Part shown: positions 1 through 6,966 of the stretch, piece by piece
How positions within the stretch are numbered: position 1 is the first letter of the stretch
Layout of the letters: each line of letters begins with the position of its first letter
NCBI GenBank assembly: GCA_002401055.1
Contig: NVRZ01000103.1
Coordinates: 1 to 9,318, forward strand
Direction: 5' to 3'
Source: Bacteroidota bacterium
Lineage (GTDB): Bacteria > Bacteroidota > Bacteroidia > NORP154
DNA length: 9,318 nucleotides
Position numbers and translations under genes: made by a program
The notes under the pieces: model-generated
Database searches by the model: none
The model's input: only the letters and a program-made list of their open reading frames with translations
Told to the model about the DNA's origin: nothing

Positions 1-76
1 GGAGAATTCAATTTTTGATGCAGCCTACACTGGTATTGTACCAGAAGGCGGATTTCTAATAGGATTTAAGTTTTAA
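1..76 (+). CDS. 3' end of an outer-membrane beta-barrel protein (5' part outside the window)
   Basis: An open frame enters from the left edge (first full codon at base 2) and ends at TAA 74-76, giving 24 residues that finish in GGFLIGFKF. Alternating hydrophobic residues with a terminal Phe are the usual last strand of a BAM-inserted outer-membrane beta-barrel. The tail shares the pattern TGI[VL]P..GF..GF.F with the complete gene 16 bases downstream, so the two are probably tandem paralogues. The rest of the protein is outside the window, so the family cannot be fixed. The C-terminal strand is seen directly; the role is inference. Confidence 0.6.
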   Translation, partial: ENSIFDAAYTGIVPEGGFLIGFKF

Positions 77-92
77 TCCAATACTTAAAAGC

Positions 93-797
93 ATGAAAAT
101 CATAGCTCTTTTCCTTGTTTTAGCAAGTTTTTTCTCTTTTCAAACATATGCCCAGGAAGTAGAACCTGTAAAAGTTCCTCCAGTGAAAGGGCTAAAGAAC
201 ACTATCTATATTCATCCGGTCGAGTTGATTGCCAGCACATTTAAGCTCTCATATGAAAGAGCCTTTGGCGCGAAAGAAAATAGTGTAATGATTGTTGCGG
301 GTTTCTTATTAAGAGAGGGAACAGACACTGAGGAATCAGGAGCGAGTGGTGAGATTCACTTGAGACTGACGCTTCTAAAAATTGCGCGGACAACTAAATT
401 TGGATTGAAAATTTATGCGGCACCATTTTTTAAGGCTCAATATATTGATAGGGGTTACACGGAGGAGCGCTGTACCCTCTATTCTACCGGCTGGAATTAT
501 ACCTGTCTTGAAAGTGTGGAGATAGGTCATGGTTCTTATATCAGATCTTATGCTGGTGGCTTAGTGGCAGGTGTGAAGTTGACATTCGTACAAAAAATTG
601 CAATTGGAATATATGTTGGTGGACAGGCCAGATATGTGGACCATTCCCCTTTTGAAAATGAGAACTATGAATCATATTTTGGTGAAGACATAGCACCAGA
701 TATACTTCCGTTTTCATTGATCAATGAAATAGAGAATGATCCCACGCGTACTGGCATCCTGCCTTTAGTGGGATTTCAGTTTGGATTCTCATTCTAG
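93..797 (+). CDS. Secreted outer-membrane beta-barrel protein, function unknown
   Basis: The 234-residue protein begins with a clear Sec signal peptide (residues 1-20, cleavage near TYA|Q). A short Pro/Val/Lys-rich linker follows, then amphipathic strands rich in Gly and aromatic residues. Residues 48-58 contain LSYERAF, a phrase typical of small Bacteroidota barrel proteins, and the chain ends in GFQFGFSF, a good C-terminal BAM signal. Cys127 and Cys138 lie in a polar loop and could form a disulfide outside the barrel. The ATG at 93 is preceded by an A-rich stretch rather than a Shine-Dalgarno, as usual in this phylum. It lies 16 bases after the preceding barrel gene and is probably co-transcribed with it. 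No specific substrate can be named; it could be a structural barrel or a small porin. Confidence 0.75.
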   Translation: MKIIALFLVLASFFSFQTYAQEVEPVKVPPVKGLKNTIYIHPVELIASTFKLSYERAFGAKENSVMIVAGFLLREGTDTEESGASGEIHLRLTLLKIARTTKFGLKIYAAPFFKAQYIDRGYTEERCTLYSTGWNYTCLESVEIGHGSYIRSYAGGLVAGVKLTFVQKIAIGIYVGGQARYVDHSPFENENYESYFGEDIAPDILPFSLINEIENDPTRTGILPLVGFQFGFSF

Positions 798-833
798 GCA
801 AGCAGTCCCAATCTCTTCGTATATTATTACTAA

Positions 834-855
834 TTTTAGGAAAATATTCCTGAAA
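834..855. promoter_or_regulatory. Short inverted repeat just before the thioredoxin-like gene
   Basis: TTTTAGGAA (834-842) faces TTCCTGAAA (847-855) across a 4-base loop, 9 pairs including one T-G. It ends 10 bases before the ATG at 866. It could be an operator, a leader hairpin, or a weak end signal for the barrel gene upstream. The stem is A+T-rich, so chance is a real possibility. Confidence 0.25.
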
Positions 856-865
856 AACTCAATTT

Positions 866-1408
866 ATGGCGGTAGAAACCATTCCAATATCTCTGGGCTT
901 TAAGGCCCCTGATTTTTCCTTGCTTGATACGCAATCAGGAGAAGTTAAAACACTTGAGGAGCTGAGCTCGGAGAAGGTAACGGTAGTAATGTTTATCTGT
1001 AATCATTGTCCTTATGTAATTCACGTAAACGAGGCGTTAATAGAGCTTGCAAAGGACTATCAGCCCAAAGGAGTATCATTTATTGCAATAAGCAGCAATG
1101 ATGTGGAGAATTACCCAGATGATTCACCGGAGAAGATGAAAGAGATGAATTATCCATTTCCCTATCTCTATGATGAATCTCAGCAAACGGCAAAAGATTA
1201 TAGCGCGGTCTGTACGCCAGATTTTAGCATTTTTAACAGCGAAATGAATTGTGTTTATAGAGGCCAGCTAGATGGCTCTCGGCCTGGTAGCGACGTGCTG
1301 GTTTCTGGAGAAGACTTAAGAGCGGCATTAGACAATATCCTGACCGGCGAGCCGGTGGCGGAAATACAACATCCTAGCATGGGCTGTAGCATCAAATGGA
1401 AGTCCTGA
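866..1408 (+). CDS. Thioredoxin-fold redoxin family protein with CNHC active site
   Basis: This 180-residue protein has no signal peptide and is expected in the cytoplasm. It has the thioredoxin/AhpC-TSA-like fold: APDFSLLD at 14-21, the strand VTVVMF leading into the CxxC motif C45-N-H-C48-P, FIAISSND at 72-79, and CTPDF at 116-120 with the likely cis-proline P118. The ending MGCSIKWK with Cys174 is characteristic of a widespread subfamily annotated 'thioredoxin family protein' whose members carry CNHCPYV. The length is normal for that subfamily. Dithiol-disulfide exchange, or reduction of a peroxide or protein partner, is expected from the fold. Extra cysteines at 116, 129 and 174 could serve as resolving residues. 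The physiological partner is not shown by the neighbours, which are envelope genes. Confidence 0.88.
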   Translation: MAVETIPISLGFKAPDFSLLDTQSGEVKTLEELSSEKVTVVMFICNHCPYVIHVNEALIELAKDYQPKGVSFIAISSNDVENYPDDSPEKMKEMNYPFPYLYDESQQTAKDYSAVCTPDFSIFNSEMNCVYRGQLDGSRPGSDVLVSGEDLRAALDNILTGEPVAEIQHPSMGCSIKWKS

Positions 1409-1560
1409 TACAACATCAGAGGTAACCCTAGGCGTTATATCTTAGTATAATGGCGTTAATCATCAAAGGCATGCGGAGAACCACAGGGGATATATTACTT
1501 GAAAAGCTATACAAGCCTGTGCATTTATTGGGCGAACTGAAGATTATATTGAGCAACTCC

Positions 1561-2601
1561 ATGCGTATTGTTATCGTTTTTGTGATGATCATGTCTGGTA
1601 GTGCCATGGCTTCTATTAATGGTGGTAAGTACACTATTAACGACGCAGGAGATACTATATACAATATCACCATTCCCATTGATACCATGACTGGTGAAAG
1701 TCGAGTCTTTCAATCATTGGATTTTATGACACACGATGGAGTTTACAGCCTGATCGATTCTCTCTTAGATTTGGAAAAGATACCAACTGACCTTCTGAAA
1801 GAAATAAAGCTATTTGTAAATGCCAAATATGCACCTGTGTACCAAAGTTCCTTATCGAGCGAAGGTGGGAAGTCATCTCCCGAGGGATCTGTGGCGAAGA
1901 CAGACATTCTATATCCCGCTCATCGGTATTATAAAAAGTGGGATACATTTAACACGCATCCATATTCTGAGGCGCTTTCTAAAAACGACACTTCACTGGA
2001 GCTTGTGCTTCAAACGGCCAGTTCGCCTTATATACCACCAATTATTGGTCCCATAACTTCTTATTTTGGTGATGGTCGTAATCACAGTGGGATGGATATA
2101 GACCTTCAGGTATGGGATACCGTCGTTTCTGCATTTGATGGAGTAGTTCGCATTTCTAGAAAGCATGGCGGATACGGAAGAGTTGTTGTGGTTAGGCATA
2201 ACAATGGACTAGAGACATTGTATGCACACTTACACAGGCTTAAGGTGGTACCAGGTGATATTGTAAAAGCTGGTCAACTGATAGGATTAGGTGGAAGCTC
2301 AGGACACTCTAGTGGTAGTCACCTTCATTTCGAATGCCGATTCAAAGGCAAACCTTTAAATCCAGCTCACTTTATCAACTACAAAACCAATAAGCTGGTC
2401 GCTGATACCATTACCCTTGTTAAAACCAGGTGGTCCTACAGTGCCGTGCCCAAAGGGGTAAAGTACCACCGTGTTGCAAATGGCGAGTTCCTCTACTTAA
2501 TTGCAAAGCGCTACGGTACATCCATCAACCGCATATGCGATCTGAATGGGATAAGGCGTAACTCCATTCTCAGGGTAGGGCAGCAATTGAGAATCATCTA
2601 G
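1561..2601 (+). CDS. Secreted M23 family metallopeptidase with C-terminal LysM domain
   Basis: This is a probable peptidoglycan endopeptidase that cleaves peptide cross-links outside the inner membrane. I start it at ATG 1561 because MRIVIVFVMIMSGSAMA is a signal peptide; the frame is open back to an ATG at 1450, but that would put 37 polar residues before the signal. Numbered from 1561 (346 residues), the M23 domain covers about 160-270. It has HSGMD giving H175 and D179, YAHL with H223, and HLHFE with H254 and H256. These match the LytM-type zinc ligands (H175, D179, H256) and catalytic histidines (H223, H254), so it should be active. A LysM module (about 302-346, with IAKRYGTS and the LNGI turn) should bind glycan. 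M23 followed by LysM is a known Bacteroidota arrangement. The N-terminal 20-155 region is unrecognised. Confidence 0.9.
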   Translation: MRIVIVFVMIMSGSAMASINGGKYTINDAGDTIYNITIPIDTMTGESRVFQSLDFMTHDGVYSLIDSLLDLEKIPTDLLKEIKLFVNAKYAPVYQSSLSSEGGKSSPEGSVAKTDILYPAHRYYKKWDTFNTHPYSEALSKNDTSLELVLQTASSPYIPPIIGPITSYFGDGRNHSGMDIDLQVWDTVVSAFDGVVRISRKHGGYGRVVVVRHNNGLETLYAHLHRLKVVPGDIVKAGQLIGLGGSSGHSSGSHLHFECRFKGKPLNPAHFINYKTNKLVADTITLVKTRWSYSAVPKGVKYHRVANGEFLYLIAKRYGTSINRICDLNGIRRNSILRVGQQLRII

Positions 2602-2608
2602 CTTGTAC

Positions 2609-2625
2609 AGGATGAGTCTCATCCT
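2609..2625. terminator. Perfect 17-base palindrome after the M23 gene (terminator or operator)
   Basis: AGGATGAG and CTCATCCT are exact inverted copies around a single T, starting 7 bases after the M23 stop codon. As RNA this gives a 7-pair stem with a 3-base loop. The bases after it (TTAAAATC) are not a clean U-tract, although a T-run occurs at 2643-2648. It may therefore be a weak terminator, or an operator for the TPR gene that begins 37 bases on. Confidence 0.4.
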
Positions 2626-2661
2626 TAAAATCACGAACGACTATTTTTCTTATCTTCAGTC

Positions 2662-4293
2662 ATGATGAAAAGGCTATTTACTTTCCTTGTTTTACTCTTT
2701 ATCATAACCGCACAGGTTTCAGCGAAAGAGGAAGGTAAAAAGGACGAGATAATTCGAAACGCAACTATTGACTCACTTCTATCTCGCTTGGCTTCAATGG
2801 ATGAGGATACAAATAAAGTCAACCTGTTGAGCAGACTTACCGTTGCTTACACTGTTTTTGATGTGGAGAAGGCTTTCGAGTATTGTCAGCAATCTCTTGA
2901 TTTGTCAAAGAAACTCAAATACTTTAAAGGTGAAGGAGTTGCCCTGAGTAGCTTTGGAAACTTATACATGAATCAGGCTAAATACGAGGAGGCTATTGCC
3001 AAGATTAAAGAAGCTGAGAAAATTTACGTGGAAATTGGGTATAAAAAGGGCCATGCCGCAACTTTGAATAATATGGGCATGATCTACATGTACAAAGCTG
3101 AATATGATAAGTCCATAGAATTCTACACCCTTTCCCTGAATATTGAAATAGAACTGAGCAATGAAGATGGAATATCCTCGAGTTACAACAACCTGGGTAT
3201 AATTTACTACTACAAAGGGGACTATGATAGAGCAGTGGAATACTATCTAAAGAGTTTGAGAATAAGAGAAAGGCTAGGAAATAAACAAGAGGTTGCTCAA
3301 ATCTATAATAATATTGGCGGTGTTTATTACCAACAAGGAGATATTAAAACTACTGAGGAGTATTTCCTGAAATCACTGAAGATCAAGCTTGAAATTGGCG
3401 ATAAACAAGGCATTTCAGCAACCTATGGTAATTTGGGAATTCTTGCAAAAATGCAAGATGATTTTGCGAGTGCTGTCGATTATCAATTGAAGGCACTAGC
3501 ATTACGTAAAGAACTGAAGGACAAAGAGGCAACTGCGAGTTCCAACCATAGCTTAGCCTTATTGTATCTAGCCTGGGGGAATTATGAAAAATCCCTCGAA
3601 TATTTTAATGAGGCACTCTCTATTTTCATCGAGCTCGATAGCAAATACTCTGTAGCCAACATTCACAACAGCTTGGGCGATTATTATTTGCAAACGAAGG
3701 ATTATGAAAAAGGTATTGAAAGCTTGCTTTTAAGCATCAATCTATCCGAAGGAATAGGAAACAAGAACCTTACAAAGGACAGTTATGAGCTAGTCGCAAG
3801 ATTGTATTTTGAATCAGGTGTATTTAAAAATGCGTATACGTTTCATGCAAAATACATTCTAATGAAAGACACCTTGTTTAACGAGGATCGATCCAAGGAA
3901 ATTGGAAAACTAGAGGCAAAATTTGAAATGGAAAATAAGCAAGACGAAGTCAAACGATTTGAAGAGGCACAAATTCTAATTGACCATGAAAATGAAACGA
4001 GAACAAATAATCTTCAGTTTTCTGCAATCTTGATATTTATTGTAGCTGTTTTTGGGTTCATCGCTGTCTTAGGGCGGTTTAAATTGCCCTTGCGTGTCGT
4101 TGAAGGAATTATATTTTTTGCGTTCCTATTGTTTTTTGAATTTCTGTTGGTGTTATCTGATCCGTACATCGAAACTTATTCAAGTGGCGCTCCCTTGGTT
4201 AAACTGGCATTTAATGCCCTTGTAGCGGCACTTGTATTTCCGCTCCACTCTTTTTTCGAAGAATCGATGAAGAACCGAATTTTTAAAGCATAG
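2662..4293 (+). CDS. TPR protein with coiled coil and three C-terminal membrane helices
   Basis: This 543-residue protein opens with a signal peptide (1-21, cleaved near VSA|K). From about 51 to 410 come nine TPR units with an exact 40-residue period and no insertions; the core of each reads like NNLGxxYxxxGdYdkAxeyyxkSL. Residues 405-447 form a charged, heptad-like coiled coil (KLEAKFEMENKQDEVKRFEE). Hydrophobic helices follow at about 452-470, 480-498 and 512-528, and the chain ends in a basic tail. The N-terminal part resembles the periplasmic sensor half of Bacteroidota TPR histidine kinases and TPR-LuxR regulators, but no kinase, HTH or cyclase domain follows before the in-frame TAG. It is probably a periplasmic scaffold or receptor that passes signals through membrane partners. 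ATG 2662 or the adjacent ATG 2665 could be the start. Confidence 0.85.
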   Translation: MMKRLFTFLVLLFIITAQVSAKEEGKKDEIIRNATIDSLLSRLASMDEDTNKVNLLSRLTVAYTVFDVEKAFEYCQQSLDLSKKLKYFKGEGVALSSFGNLYMNQAKYEEAIAKIKEAEKIYVEIGYKKGHAATLNNMGMIYMYKAEYDKSIEFYTLSLNIEIELSNEDGISSSYNNLGIIYYYKGDYDRAVEYYLKSLRIRERLGNKQEVAQIYNNIGGVYYQQGDIKTTEEYFLKSLKIKLEIGDKQGISATYGNLGILAKMQDDFASAVDYQLKALALRKELKDKEATASSNHSLALLYLAWGNYEKSLEYFNEALSIFIELDSKYSVANIHNSLGDYYLQTKDYEKGIESLLLSINLSEGIGNKNLTKDSYELVARLYFESGVFKNAYTFHAKYILMKDTLFNEDRSKEIGKLEAKFEMENKQDEVKRFEEAQILIDHENETRTNNLQFSAILIFIVAVFGFIAVLGRFKLPLRVVEGIIFFAFLLFFEFLLVLSDPYIETYSSGAPLVKLAFNALVAALVFPLHSFFEESMKNRIFKA

Positions 4294-4314
4294 TATCGTT
4301 ATAAATTGTATGCT

Positions 4315-5061
4315 ATGACACTGTCTTCCTTTATCAGATACCCCGTACTCTTACTTATTTTGCTAGCGGCTATACTATGCTCAAGCGCATACGGCCAAAA
4401 AAAGAGCAAGGGCAAGAAGAAGAGCAAGACGATGAGTGTGGGATTTCAGATTAAGCCAATTTTCAGAAATCAGTTTTTTACCGGAGGCAATGTAGGCGAA
4501 GTCCAAAATCAAGTTGAGTTTAAGATCGAACCACGGCTTGGCTTTGCGGGAGGCATGGTAGTACGCCGAGATTTTGGTAAACAATGGGCATTTGAATCAG
4601 GCATAAACTATGTTAGACGCAATTACAGAATTTCAGTTAATGATTTGGATAGCACCTATGCTGAGCAGGCAATATTTAGCATTGTTCAATATGAAATACC
4701 TCTCTCCTGGCTGATATATGTAAGGCTTGGAGATAATTTGTATATGAACAACTCCTTGGGATTAAGTTTAAATATGTTCAAGCGAAGTGAAGTAGGCAAA
4801 AGTGATTCATTCGATTATGAATTCTTTCGTTCTACTTGGTTGATTCCTGGCCTTGTTGCCAATCTTGGTTTCGAATACAGAATGAAAAGTGCTGGCGCAA
4901 TATATCTGGGAGCCTCTTATCAATTGCCATTTTCAAGGATCATCACCGTCGAGATTGATTATTACCACAATAAGGGGGTTGAATCCTTTAGCGAGAGAAT
5001 GGGCCTGAGCTACTTCACGGTTGACTTGAAATACTTTTTACCTATCAAGAACGAGAAGTGA
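4315..5061 (+). CDS. PorT-like outer-membrane beta-barrel protein (PF13568-type)
   Basis: This 248-residue protein starts at ATG 4315; a TTG at 4306 is in frame but less likely. It has a signal peptide at 1-27 (cleavage near AYG|Q), followed at once by a Lys/Ser-rich segment (28-39). Strands typical of the outer-membrane beta-barrel domain family follow: RLGFAGGMVVRRDFG, WAFESGINYVRR, VQYEIPLSWLIYVRLG, LYMNNSLGLSLNMF, and late strands ending in VDLKYFLP. The phrases 'ESGINYVRR' and 'YEIPLSW' are characteristic of PorT/OMP_b-brl_2 proteins. It begins 21 bases after the TPR gene on the same strand, so the two are likely co-transcribed and could be functionally linked, but the sequence gives no substrate. 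The final residues (PIKNEK) extend past the last aromatic strand. Confidence 0.8.
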   Translation: MTLSSFIRYPVLLLILLAAILCSSAYGQKKSKGKKKSKTMSVGFQIKPIFRNQFFTGGNVGEVQNQVEFKIEPRLGFAGGMVVRRDFGKQWAFESGINYVRRNYRISVNDLDSTYAEQAIFSIVQYEIPLSWLIYVRLGDNLYMNNSLGLSLNMFKRSEVGKSDSFDYEFFRSTWLIPGLVANLGFEYRMKSAGAIYLGASYQLPFSRIITVEIDYYHNKGVESFSERMGLSYFTVDLKYFLPIKNEK

Positions 5062-5073
5062 CCCCTTACGAAT

Positions 5074-5170
5074 CGTCATTGCGAGCCCTGAGATGTCCTC
5101 TGAGCGGAGCCGAAGAGAAGCTGAAGGGCGCCCCACTTGAAATAAGAGAAGAGACTCCCTCGCAATGACG
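5074..5170. repeat. REP/MITE-like element with 12-base terminal inverted repeats
   Basis: CGTCATTGCGAG at 5074-5085 is repeated exactly, inverted, as CTCGCAATGACG at 5159-5170, with 73 bases between. The interior holds CTGAGCGGAGCCGAAG (5100-5115), close to a short motif I recall as dispersed in many bacterial genomes, and the 8-base palindrome GGGCGCCC (5126-5133). The CGTCATTGCGAG ends are also a familiar dispersed-repeat terminus. The element lies between the 3' ends of two convergent genes, where such repeats usually sit. It is more G+C-rich than its surroundings and has no coding frame. It may also help end transcription from both sides, though no T-run follows either arm. Confidence 0.7.
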
Positions 5171-5176
5171 TGTGTA

Positions 5177-6634
5177 CTAGCTTATCACATTCTTATAATG
5201 GTGGTATCGACTCATAATCTCCCGTACATACCGGTAAGGTTCTTCCCCTCGGCAGTATCCGTGTTTCACCACCTCATCATTGTAATAGCGTTCGCGGGAC
5301 TTCTTTAGCAAGAAATTGTCCACATTGCTATCCCATACGTCAGGATTCTTGTTGTACTTAATAGCCAGGTTTCGTGCATCTATTACATGGCCCAGGCCTA
5401 CATTATAAGAGGCCAACACAAATTTTGTTCGCTCGCGCTCGTCGGTGATGATCTTCTGCCAAAAGTTATCGAGCCAAAGAATATGCTTGGTACCCGCTTT
5501 TACATTTTGAGCAACGGTTGACATAATATCGACACCATAAAGTGAGGCCGTTGTTGGCATCAGCTGCATCAATCCAAATGCACCGGCCCATGACATAGCA
5601 TCCGGATCAAAATTAGATTCCTGATATACCAGCGAGGCAATCAATCGCCAATCCCAGTTGATGTCGTTGCTGTACATTTTGATGATGTGATCATATTTTG
5701 AAATCCTCCCAGTGGAAACCGCAAAATAATCGCTCTCAACGCGTTTGGTATGAACCTGGTAATTCTTAAAATATTTGTGATAGATAACGGCGTATAGCTT
5801 TGTTCTTCTAAAATCGATTATCCATTCGTTTAGGGCGTCAAGCAAATCAGGGGATTTCTTGTTCACCGCCCAGGCAATTTGTTGGGGCAAGCTTATCTCT
5901 GTGGAGGCATCTATGTTAGGAAAGTAATGCAAGTTTACCTTGGCAACATTCTCATCCGCGATGGTATAATCTATATCTCCTCGTGATACCAGCGAAATGA
6001 GCAGTTCAGTCTCAAAATCCCCAGGCGCTTCCATGATTTCTATATTGCCACCAATTTCATCTGAAAGGTTTTGTAGCCTGGTGTAGAAGGAAGAATTTTT
6101 TCGTACATGGATTTTTTTGCCAATCAAATCAATGGGATTCCTGATCAGCAATTTGTCTAATTCTCTTTTATTCCGCATGTCCTCCCAGCCTTCTGGTTTT
6201 CGTTGAACCAACACCTGTGTTGTGAGGATATTGTACTCCGTAAAATTCACACGCTCTGATCTTTCCCTTGTTACTGTGAGATTAGCCGCAATGATATCAC
6301 CGTATCCTTTTTCCAGGTTGGGTATAATCTCGTTCATATTCTTAACCACCTTAATCTCAAGCTCAACTCCGATGTGTTTGGCGAATAAACTCAGTAATTC
6401 AAACTCGTAGCCCATTGGGGTGCCTTTGTAGATAAAATAGCTTGTGGTACTATTATCGGTAAGAGCGATTAGTTTACCCCGTTGCTTGATCTCTTGTATG
6501 TCGTGAATACCTTCTACAATAATGGGTGTCTCAATCTTCTTCTTGCTCACCACCTCGTTACAGCGCATCATCAGCATAATGGCCGCGAAGCAACACAGTA
6601 TCATGTTGAGCTTATATGTTGGTTTAAATCTCAT
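5177..6634 (-). CDS. mltF: Membrane-bound lytic murein transglycosylase F-like lipoprotein
   Basis: This 485-residue protein cleaves peptidoglycan glycan strands to 1,6-anhydro-muropeptides at the membrane surface. The N-terminus has a hydrophobic segment followed by Cys25 (LMMRC), a loose lipobox of the kind tolerated in Bacteroidota. Residues about 50-290 are a family-3 solute-binding domain (GKLIALTDNS, GYEFELLSLFAKHIG, LTVTRERSERVNFT, YTIADE, IAWAVNKKSPDL). Residues about 312-475 are an SLT domain: catalytic E339 in YQESNFDP, then GAFGLMQLMP, then ASYNVGLGHV. Both domains, their order and the total length match MltF. In that family the binding domain is regulatory. The gene is transcribed from a long leader (see the promoter and hairpin upstream) and converges on the barrel gene at 4315-5061. 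The symbol rests on architecture, not on proven orthology. Confidence 0.9.
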   Translation of the reverse strand: MRFKPTYKLNMILCCFAAIMLMMRCNEVVSKKKIETPIIVEGIHDIQEIKQRGKLIALTDNSTTSYFIYKGTPMGYEFELLSLFAKHIGVELEIKVVKNMNEIIPNLEKGYGDIIAANLTVTRERSERVNFTEYNILTTQVLVQRKPEGWEDMRNKRELDKLLIRNPIDLIGKKIHVRKNSSFYTRLQNLSDEIGGNIEIMEAPGDFETELLISLVSRGDIDYTIADENVAKVNLHYFPNIDASTEISLPQQIAWAVNKKSPDLLDALNEWIIDFRRTKLYAVIYHKYFKNYQVHTKRVESDYFAVSTGRISKYDHIIKMYSNDINWDWRLIASLVYQESNFDPDAMSWAGAFGLMQLMPTTASLYGVDIMSTVAQNVKAGTKHILWLDNFWQKIITDERERTKFVLASYNVGLGHVIDARNLAIKYNKNPDVWDSNVDNFLLKKSRERYYNDEVVKHGYCRGEEPYRYVREIMSRYHHYKNVIS

Positions 6635-6691
6635 TATATCGAGTATCTAAACATTTTTACAGCTTTACCGTTAAAACAGTTCAGAATTGAG

Positions 6692-6730
6692 GTAGGATAG
6701 CTGCGTATTATCATGTAGTCCTATCCCTAC
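6692..6730 (-). promoter_or_regulatory. Inverted repeat predicted at the 5' end of the mltF transcript
   Basis: GTAGGATAG (6692-6700) faces CTATCCCTAC (6721-6730) across 20 bases; the arms match except for one extra C. On the minus strand the outer arm starts immediately after the proposed -7 box, so the RNA would begin with this stem-loop. It could stabilise the message or bind a regulator. The pairing is seen directly; the role is inference. Confidence 0.35.
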
Positions 6731-6758
6731 AAAGATTTCACCAGATGAGGATAAACAA
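6730..6758 (-). promoter_or_regulatory. Candidate promoter for mltF
   Basis: Read on the minus strand, TTG (6756-6758) is followed after 18 bases by AATCTTTG (6730-6737). This is one mismatch from the Bacteroidota -7 consensus TAnnTTTG, with near-standard spacing to the -33 TTG. The start of transcription would fall near 6723, leaving a leader of roughly 90 bases before the mltF ATG at 6634. Confidence 0.4.
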
Positions 6759-6966
6759 TCGAATAGTATTGGGATAAGTAAAAATCAGGACCAATGAGCT
6801 TAACTCAGCAACAGTAATTGTCAAAATTGACCTAATTTGTAATTACTCTAATTTCTAAGCAGGAGTTTCAATACAGAACTAAAACCAGAAGATATCTATA
6901 CCAATGAATGGAAAACTTGTTATTTGGGTTTTGGGAATTGTGGCTTTGTTAGGTCAATTAGAAATT

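Larger units (their letters stand above)
6635..6966. other. Divergent spacer between mltF and the DUF6265-like gene
   Basis: This A+T-rich stretch of about 330 bases has no convincing gene on either strand. It holds the mltF promoter candidate and hairpin at its left. At 6820-6831 there is a GTCAA-AA-TTGAC inverted repeat. At its right, TTG (6917-6919) plus TGGCTTTG (6941-6948) with a 21-base gap is one mismatch from the -33/-7 consensus and ends 18 bases before ATG 6967. The last 63 bases are open in frame with the next gene from ATG 6904 and may be coding if that start is used. Confidence 0.5.

Noticed and set aside
1450..1560. 37-residue N-terminal extension of the M23 protein
   Set aside because: It would place polar residues before a clear signal peptide at ATG 1561.
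1428..1713. Open frames on the minus strand opposite the start of the M23 gene
   Set aside because: They lie opposite the signal peptide and N-terminal coding region of a well-supported gene, and their translations show no domain or composition typical of a protein.
1724..2199. Several 68-78 codon frames on both strands inside the M23 gene
   Set aside because: They are shadows of the M23 coding frame, whose zinc-ligand motifs and LysM domain are unambiguous.
2812..3891. Regular 120-base periodicity as a DNA tandem repeat
   Set aside because: The period reflects the 40-residue TPR units; the DNA copies are well diverged and there is no recent duplication visible.
5086..5158. CRISPR-like repeat or small RNA inside the inverted repeat
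   Set aside because: There is only one pair of arms, inverted rather than direct, with no spacer series and no promoter-like box I could support.
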